Assembly: GCF_004359215.1 (NCBI RefSeq)
Contig: NC_090610.1
Coordinates: 9,574,334-9,588,159 of the forward strand
Direction of reading: 5' to 3'
DNA from: Bremia lactucae
Taxonomy: Eukaryota > Oomycota > Peronosporomycetes > Peronosporales > Peronosporaceae
DNA length: 13,826 nucleotides
Part shown: piece after piece, positions 8,504 through 13,826 of the stretch
How positions within the stretch are numbered: the stretch's first letter is position 1
How the letters are laid out: every line of letters begins with the position of its first letter
Notes under the pieces: generated by a model
Database searches by the model: none
What the model was told of the DNA's origin: nothing
What the model saw: only the letters and a program-made list of their open reading frames with translations
Program-made: the position numbers and the translations under genes

Positions 8504-10662
8504 TTAAATACTAGCTTTTAGACGTCGTATAAATTCTGGAATACACTCAAACTTTTGCTTCACGACCGAAGGTAAATAGGACGCTTTAAAACTACTATTT
8601 GACAGCAATTCAAACACATCCTCGTGTGCCTTTTCGTCTTCACCATCCTTCTTCGTAACCCAAGCCGGTCGAAACTTTAATTCGTGCCCACTTGCTGTCA
8701 AAGTGAGTTGAGCACCATCGAGAAACACAACTCGTAAGTCTCCCGTCGAATCAATCGATCCACATCCAATCCCTGGCAGCTCAATTTGTTTTATTGCACT
8801 CATATTGCTCTCGCCTTCAGTGTTCTTGAATCCAGCATGATACGATGTCTTAAATAAATTTAAGCGCTCGTGAAATGAAGCAAGGAGCGACTCAGGTAGC
8901 GTATCATACTGAATTAATGGAAGTTTGCTCGCTTGGCCTCGCAATGCGAATCGACGCAATTGCATCGTCCGCAACTGAAGACAGTGGCAAAATCGAATTA
9001 ATAACGGCATACTCGGACGTTCGACTGTAGCTGCTTGAGTAAACGATTGCATGCCAGTCATTCCAGGAATCTCGTAGCGAAGAAATTCCCCCTCGACTGA
9101 TTTCGCTGTAACTACACCATGAATTGGATTATAGTCCACTTCCCATCCATTCGATATTTTCAACTTATATTTCGGGGATTGTCCAATTTCGTCTGGTTCC
9201 TTGCAACTCCATTGAAGCGATAATTTCGAATTACTTCCAGCTTTTTGGAACGGTTCAAACCACGTGAGATTTTGCACTTCGAAATGAATCACGACGGACA
9301 CGACAGCTTTCATACGTGTGGCCATCTCTACGATATTAAGTGCATCGTTTTCTTGATTGAACTCATCCATTGGAGTGGAAAGGGTACAGTCCGAGGAATC
9401 ACTATTACCATTTGAGCTTAAATGGTCTTCGGCGCTGCTATCTCGACTCGAGTCTGAAGAAGTCGATTGGTGTGTGTTCGTTCTCACAGCAGCGTCTCGA
9501 CGCAAACGCTGGCCGCTACTCTTTTTTTGCGTAAATCGTTGTTTACCAATCGCGGGAATCGACGAATTGAAAGACGGCAGCATACTTTCTTCCTCTTGCA
9601 TTGATCGACTGCGACTTTCACGTGACTTGATTAATGCCCGAGCACGTGGGTGAAGAGGTACTGGTTGTGGGACATTTAATAATGCGTTCGGTTGCCTGGA
9701 GTTTGATAAAGGTATCAACCGCTTCTGGGATTGATCTCGCAGCCACGGATGGAGTAAAATTTGCTGCGCTGATGGGCGACTTGAAGGATCCTGTTGCAAA
9801 GTAAGACGTTGAATTCGTAAGAGTAGAGTGGCGGTTGTGTACACAGCTCAACATACCGAAGTAAGTAGGCGCTGGATCAAATCGCTGGCTGAAAAAGAAA
9901 ATCCGTGTGGAAATATGAGCGGTGTTTGTCCCGCATTGGCTACATTTTCCAGCGTTTCGCTCACTTTTCGTCCCTCAAACGGTGGCTTGCCAAGAAGTAA
10001 ACAGTATAATATACACCCTAAAGACCACATGTCTACGGCCTCGGTATACGGATGATATTCGGCCAGAAGTACCTCTGGAGCAATAAAGTTGGGTGTACCA
10101 CACATGGTTACATGCGCCTCCGCTCTATTGACATGCACCACTCAATTTTGTTAATTCAAGATTTTGACGTCCATCTTTCATCAATTACATGGTCTGACCC
10201 AAGTCTCGTTGCAAGGCCAAAGTCCGAGATTTTTATCTCCCCTTGAGCATTCAGAAGCAAGTTGGCAAGCTTGAGATCTCGATGAATGACATTGCTAGCG
10301 TGTAAGTACACGACACCCGCGACAATTTGGCGAAATAATTTTTTGGTCGTCTTTTCGTTCATTTGGCGACTTGGCAAAGTCTTAACGAAAGCAGCTAATG
10401 ATCTTTGGGCACAATATTCCAGGACCATGTAATAGTTGCGAGCATCGTCAAAGACGCGCTCGACGCGGAGGACATGAGGATGTCGAAGCTCAGTGTGAAG
10501 AACCATTTCTTGGTGAACTTTACTTTCCAATTGAGCGCGCCGTATTAAGAGCTTATCGATTACTTTGATAGCGACGTGCGACTCGGATTCCTCGTGCTTC
10601 GCCAAATAGACTTGTGCAGTGGAGCCCTCGCCCAAGAATTCAAGCAATGTATACTCCTGCAT
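8504..10662 (-). CDS. PLK4: Polo-like kinase, PLK4/SAK type (three exons)
   Basis: The exons are 10662-10189, 10117-9857 and 9790-8504, giving 673 residues. Kinase motifs: GEGSTAQV (residues 11-18), AIK with catalytic Lys33, Glu52 in helix C, HRDLKLAN (127-134), DFGLAT (147-152), CGTPNFIAPE (164-173), DMWSLG (187-192), and the domain ends at HPWL (259-262). Thr162 lies where PLK4 has its activating T-loop threonine. A basic then Ser/Asp-rich linker (about 354-384) leads to a C-terminal half of beta-rich sequence. Its segment VVFLDGAQLTLTASG (about 599-613) resembles a polo box. PLK4 drives centriole/basal-body duplication, which fits an organism with flagellate zoospores. Both introns are phase 0. 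An in-frame TAA precedes ATG 10662; an alternative upstream first exon is possible (see 10736-10780). The gene appears intact. Confidence 0.88.
9791..9856 (-). other. PLK4 intron 2 (66 bp)
   Basis: The donor GTATGTTG and acceptor TTGCAACAG are both good consensus sites. Removal gives QRLLTS-DPSSRPSAQQILLHPW, the expected end of a kinase domain. Confidence 0.88.
10118..10188 (-). other. PLK4 intron 1 (71 bp)
   Basis: The donor GTAATTG follows codon CAT (His158) and the acceptor GCGGAG precedes GCGCATGTAACC. Removal joins GSDH to AHVTMCGTPN, matching the PLK4 activation segment. Other AG acceptors nearby give the wrong frame. Confidence 0.8.
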
Positions 10663-10735
10663 CAGGAATTAACACACATGAGTTACAGCCGGTGTAGTAT
10701 TTAGTTGATGCAACGCGGAGAGAAGATTCACGCAC

Positions 10736-10780
10736 GGAGATCGAGTGCAGTGAATGGGAGCTATCTTGGCCATTCTCCAT
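10736..10780 (-). other. Possible alternative first coding exon of PLK4
   Basis: ATG at 10780 (followed by G) opens a short frame, MENGQDSSHSLHSIS. A donor GTGCGTGAA at 10735 and an acceptor CCTGATGCAG ending at 10657 would splice out 79 bp in phase 0 and join this to EYTLLEFLGEGS. That adds 15 residues and drops Met-Gln of the simple model. The acceptor CAG coincides with codon 2 of the ATG-10662 model. Sequence alone does not decide between them. Confidence 0.4.
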
Positions 10781-11092
10781 GAAGCTTTGACAGAAATAAT
10801 TACAAGAGTAGTCGCTTAAAATTTTGTCGATGCACCACCCAAAAAAATTGAATTTTTGCTTCAAATCTCAAGCTTTTTAACATCTCTATTAACATCAAAA
10901 TCAAAAACAAAACCTGAAGATTTTCCACGAAACTTAAAATCCGAGCTGCCTGTCTTAGAAATCAGTTTGCACTACTGTATTTGATTTCTTACGCAAAAAA
11001 AAATCTGCGAAAGCTCTAGCAGTTAGAATTTTGCACGGTCCATAGTTTCGGTATTTTTTTTTGTCAAGGCATTTGTCATCGTCCGATTTACC
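10781..11092. promoter_or_regulatory. Divergent promoter region between PLK4 and reductase
   Basis: The two intact genes are transcribed away from this stretch (310 bp if PLK4 starts at 10781, 430 bp if it starts at 10662). It is AT-rich with poly-A/T runs at 10990-11000 and 11053-11062. No clear TATA box was found. The reductase start has a good context (TTTACCATGCC). Sharing one short spacer suggests a bidirectional promoter, but no specific operator is visible. Confidence 0.45.
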
Positions 11093-12159
11093 ATGCCAAG
11101 CTACAAACGACTCGAGGTGCACACCAAGTCTTCAGATTTTCGAGCTGCCACTCACATTGTTGAAACAACGGAGCTACCAAAGGCCCATGACAATTCCATT
11201 GTAGTCAAAAACTTCTACGTGGGCATTAATGCCACTGACATTAACATTTCTAACGGCATGTATACGGGCAAACAGCCACCACCTTTTGGCTGTGGACTCG
11301 AAGCCGTTGGAGTCGTGGAGGATGTTGGAAGACACGTGGTGGACTTGAAAAAGGGGGATGCGGTTGCGTACAGAAGTACGATATTAATTTTACAGACTCG
11401 GACGGTAGGCTCCGACACTAATTTGGTAACATTTTTTCGACAGAATTGGGCGCGTTTGCCGAGTATAATGAGGTGGACGCCGCTATGGCGATAAAAGTAC
11501 CACACCCGGTACCTGAAGTCCTTCCATTAATTGTCAGTGGAAGTTCGGCATCCATTGCTCTCGAACAGGTGGGCAAGATGAAGTCGAACGAAACGGTACT
11601 AGTCACTGCGGCAGCCGGTGGCACTGGACAGTTTGTGGTCCAACTCGCCAAATTGGCCGGCAATCATGTGATTGGCACGACGAGTTCAGACACAAAAGCG
11701 GCTTTATTGAAGTCAATTGGATGCGATCGCGTCATAAATTACAACACGGAAAACGTTAACCACGTTCTCAAAGAGGAATATCCGGACGGCGTAAATCTTG
11801 TATTTGAGTCCGTGGGTGGGGACATGTTGCAAACAGCTGTCAACAATGTCGCCATTAAAGGTCGTATCATTGCATTTGGATACATTTCATGCTACCACGG
11901 TGAGAAGAAAAACTTTACGGCCACTGAACTCGTGTCGATCTTATTGAAAAAGTCGGCATTGCTGCAAGGATTTTTTTCGTCTCATTATCATGATTGCTAC
12001 CACCGTCACATGCAGCAATTGCTCAAGTTGATTGAAGACAAACAACTTGTACCTGGAATCGACTCAATCAAGTATGAGGGGCTATCAAGTATCCCGGATG
12101 CGGTGGACCACATGTATTCGAGGAAAAATATGGGTAAGATTGTCGTCAAGCTAGCGTAA
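11093..12159 (+). CDS. NADPH-dependent MDR reductase, prostaglandin reductase 3 / ZADH2-like (two exons)
   Basis: The exons are 11093-11375 and 11444-12159, giving 332 residues. This is a zinc-free medium-chain dehydrogenase/reductase. The N-terminal GroES-like part has VGINATDINISNGMY and PPPFGCGLEAVGVVEDVG. The Rossmann part carries the cofactor loop AAAGGTGQ (residues 150-157), followed by HVIGTTSSDTKAALLKSIGC and VFESVGGDM, closely resembling vertebrate prostaglandin reductase 3 (ZADH2). It ends NMGKIVVKLA, a typical family end. The likely reaction is NADPH-dependent reduction of the double bond of alpha,beta-unsaturated ketones or quinones; the natural substrate in this organism is unknown. 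The intron is phase 1 and joining restores AYRKLGAFAEYNEV. No targeting signal is obvious. The gene looks intact and is divergent from PLK4. Confidence 0.88.
11376..11443 (+). other. Reductase intron (68 bp)
   Basis: The donor GTACGATATT is weaker than consensus. The acceptor is TTTTTTCGACAG with a possible branch site CACTAAT at 11421-11427. Only this donor keeps the frame (phase 1), giving codon AAA across the junction. If unspliced, the first frame runs to a stop near 11494 with unrelated residues. Confidence 0.8.
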
Positions 12160-12255
12160 AGAAACCTGTAGTCGACAAGCAGTTGAATACATTTTTATAA
12201 CACATTATTGAGTTATTCGTTGTAATGCTTTCAGAAAAATATTATAATTTAAAAC

Positions 12256-12326
12256 CATGAATGGTATGTGACTTTCCAACTAAACGAAATTTAATCTATA
12301 GCATGAATGTCATGTGACTTTCCAAC
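12256..12326. repeat. Short direct repeat, period 46 bp, two copies
   Basis: The two copies share CATGAATG and then ATGTGACTTTCCAAC, differing by two bases in between (GT versus TC), with a period of 46 bp. They lie just downstream of the reductase stop codon. Possibly a small local duplication; function unknown. Confidence 0.8.
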
Positions 12327-12679
12327 TTAACTGTGTTGTTTACGCTTTGAGGAATGGCACTGCGTCACAGAAGCTTGTCCCGTACATGTATTATATGTAG
12401 GTTTCCAGCGAATATAATGAATAAAAGCTTTACGAAAAGAAACCCTATATGTTAAGAAGGGTAAAGTGAATCTAGCGATTTTCTGAATCAAATTAGACCC
12501 GCTACGATGTCGTGAATTAGCGCTTGGCTAAGGATCGAGATAGCGATGCCCCAGATTTCTAGGGATCACCTGAGCAAATCTTTGTCCTGTCAAAAGTTTT
12601 CCAGCAATTCGAAGCCAACACTTCAGCCTCACACCTTCTTGTATTTATTAGCACCTCGCAGGCAAAGACATAATTAAGT

Positions 12680-12717
12680 TGTGGATAATAACTTTTCTAA
12701 AAAGTTTCTAATCCACA
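12680..12717. repeat. Isolated hairpin in intergenic DNA
   Basis: Outer arms TGTGGAT (12680-12686) and ATCCACA (12711-12717) enclose an inner AT-rich stem. It is 520 bp beyond the reductase and so is unlikely to be its terminator; role unknown. Confidence 0.55.
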
Positions 12718-13079
12718 AAGTTACTAAATCTATTTTGTAACTCTAGAGAAGTTGAAACTAGCTTTTACTTACCGTCATATCCAGATTTATGACAGCCTAG
12801 TGCGCTCGTATCTCAAGGCTTATTGAACAATCGACGAGAGGGCTGCTGATGTAGACAGCAACAATAGTGAGCATGCTGTGTAAATTGCTTTAGCAAATGT
12901 GGCGAGAAAAAATGTTGCAAAAGAGTCATTTTTTTTACAATAACTCGAGCTTTAATATGATGCTTAATAAGGGATTTGCTGATCGCTAAAAATTGGTGCC
13001 GGAAAACATTTGCAAGAGATGCAACTGCCAGAATTAGTAAATCAACATCATTCTTTGTAACGGGCTAGAGTTGCCCTGA

Positions 13080-13609
13080 TGTTACACAGTCCCCATTAAG
13101 TACATTTGGTACTTAAGGGGATGGTCAATTACTAAATAATAGTAATTAGACCCAACACTCGGGTGTGGTGCACATTTGTGACCAACCCTTGTGGATGTGA
13201 TGCACATGGGTGCATTCACATTAGGAGGGATGACGCCCAGCGTCATCCATGATGACGGCTAGCGTCATCAGTTACGCGAGGTATCTATAAAGATACGCTC
13301 GCAATACATATTAAATGATATCTATAGAGATATCATTTTAATTGGTAAAAATAGGTATTTGTATTTAATTCTATTAAATATAAATCAGTCTGAAATTTAC
13401 TACCTACTTGGTAAGTGCGCACGAGGAGACGGATTACTGCTCCCGTGACGACACTTTACCAGAGTTCTTAGTGTGTTGGGTGAGGTCGCTTGCGCGCCCA
13501 CCACAACTACCTCACTGCACGCAAGAGAAGCAGGTGCAAACCGCTTCCTCGCTGTGCTAGGGTGTGTGCTTAAGTAGAGCGTGGCCGCATTACGACGTGC
13601 CCGCCTACA
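13080..13609 (+). repeat. Probable 5' LTR of the Gypsy-like element
   Basis: The start TG at 13080 and an end CCTACA at 13609 would give a 530-bp LTR with TGT...ACA ends. Two bases later TGGTAGCACTTG could be a primer-binding site starting with TGG, but I could not match it to a tRNA 3' end, so the right boundary is tentative. U3 holds nine consecutive hairpins between 13091 and 13338. A TATAAA at 13286-13291 sits in the loop of the eighth hairpin and is the likely promoter. The stretch from 13400 onwards is more GC-rich and would be R/U5. Confidence 0.5.
13286..13291 (+). promoter_or_regulatory. Candidate TATA box of the Gypsy-like LTR
   Basis: TATAAA lies between arms GTATCT and AGATAC, inside the larger stem 13276-13302. 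Its position, about 200 bp into the LTR and 375 bp before the gag start, is reasonable for U3. Confidence 0.4.
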
Positions 13610-13665
13610 CTTGGTAGCACTTGAAATCCTTCCCACGACCCGCATCTCTGCGTGTGTACGTGAGG

Positions 13666-13826
13666 ATGAGCCTCAACATTGATTGGGCTCATTTTCCCCA
13701 CCTCTCCGAACATCATCGGGAGGTGGCAGGGCTAATGGCGCAGGGACTTGGTGAACAAGCCCTGGCCAGGCTCCTGGGTAGTCCTCCTGAGCAACATGTT
13801 GCTCAGTTGGAGCAGTTTGAGGCATT
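13666..13826 (+). CDS. Gag-like protein of Gypsy element, N-terminal part
   Basis: ATG at 13666 opens 53 codons that continue past the window end. It starts MSLNIDWAHFPHLSEHHREV and includes an Ala/Leu/Gln-rich helical stretch (GLGEQALARLLGSPPEQHV). An in-frame TAG lies upstream at 13615-13617 with no other ATG between, which supports this start. The reading is judged Gag from its place directly after the LTR-like leader. No zinc knuckle or other motif falls within the visible part. Confidence 0.5.
   Translation, partial: MSLNIDWAHFPHLSEHHREVAGLMAQGLGEQALARLLGSPPEQHVAQLEQFEA

Larger units (their letters stand above)
12160..13079. other. Non-coding interval between reductase and Gypsy element
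   Basis: No convincing open frame or RNA gene is seen. It contains a two-copy direct repeat at 12256-12280 and 12302-12326, and a hairpin at 12680-12717 with stem TGTGGAT/ATCCACA and an inner AACTTTT/AAAAGTT. Several A/T homopolymers are scattered through it. Confidence 0.6.
13080..13826 (+). mobile_element. 5' end of a Gypsy-like LTR retrotransposon, cut by right edge
   Basis: A hairpin-rich LTR-like segment begins TGTTACACAG at 13080 and is followed by a gag-like open frame at 13666 that runs to the window end. The Gypsy assignment is from the general look of the LTR and the Gag-like start, not from a reverse transcriptase, which would lie outside. The 3' LTR and target duplication cannot be seen. 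Confidence 0.6.

Noticed and set aside
9357..9653. 98-codon plus-strand open frame within PLK4 exon 3
   Set aside because: It is antisense to the Ser-rich linker of PLK4, whose frame is supported by splice junctions and domain order.
13400..13645. 81-codon minus-strand open frame
   Set aside because: It lies in the GC-rich R/U5 part of the Gypsy-like LTR, antisense to the element, with Arg/Ala-rich composition typical of a shadow frame.
1..13826. tRNA, rRNA and CRISPR arrays
   Set aside because: No T-arm/acceptor combinations, rRNA-like blocks or regularly spaced direct repeats were seen; the only tRNA-like match is the copia primer-binding site.

Overview
The window looks like a transposon-rich, gene-sparse stretch of an oomycete genome (Phytophthora or downy-mildew type). 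This is inferred from three things: short introns of 66-71 bp in otherwise compact genes, a decayed TKL-family kinase of the type expanded in oomycetes, and both Copia- and Gypsy-type LTR elements. The species cannot be fixed from the sequence alone.

Layout. Positions 1 to about 348 are a hairpin-rich repeat that looks like the end of an LTR element running off the left edge. Positions 496-5475 hold one full-length Ty1/copia element on the minus strand. It has 201/202-bp LTRs, a TAAAG target duplication, a polypurine tract, and a primer-binding site matching the anticodon arm of initiator tRNA-Met. All expected domains are recognisable (Gag, zinc knuckle, protease, integrase, reverse transcriptase, RNase H). 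The frame is broken by four in-frame stops and three single-base deletions, so the copy is dead. Positions 5481-6900 are AT-rich with no convincing gene. Positions about 7262-8076 (minus) are a decayed TKL protein kinase.

Two apparently intact host genes follow, arranged head to head. A three-exon PLK4/SAK-type polo-like kinase lies on the minus strand (8504-10662, possibly extended to 10780). A two-exon NADPH-dependent medium-chain reductase of the prostaglandin reductase 3 / ZADH2 type lies on the plus strand (11093-12159). They share a divergent promoter region of 310-430 bp. After about 0.9 kb of non-coding DNA, the 5' end of a Gypsy-like element starts at about 13080. Its U3 is an almost continuous chain of hairpins, and its gag begins at 13666 and runs off the right edge.

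The two host genes have unrelated functions (centriole duplication kinase and lipid/quinone carbonyl reduction) and share only a promoter region. No wholly new multi-gene system is evident. The most unusual signals are the half-tRNA primer site that contains the Gag start codon, and the chains of consecutive palindromes in the two flanking LTR-like sequences.
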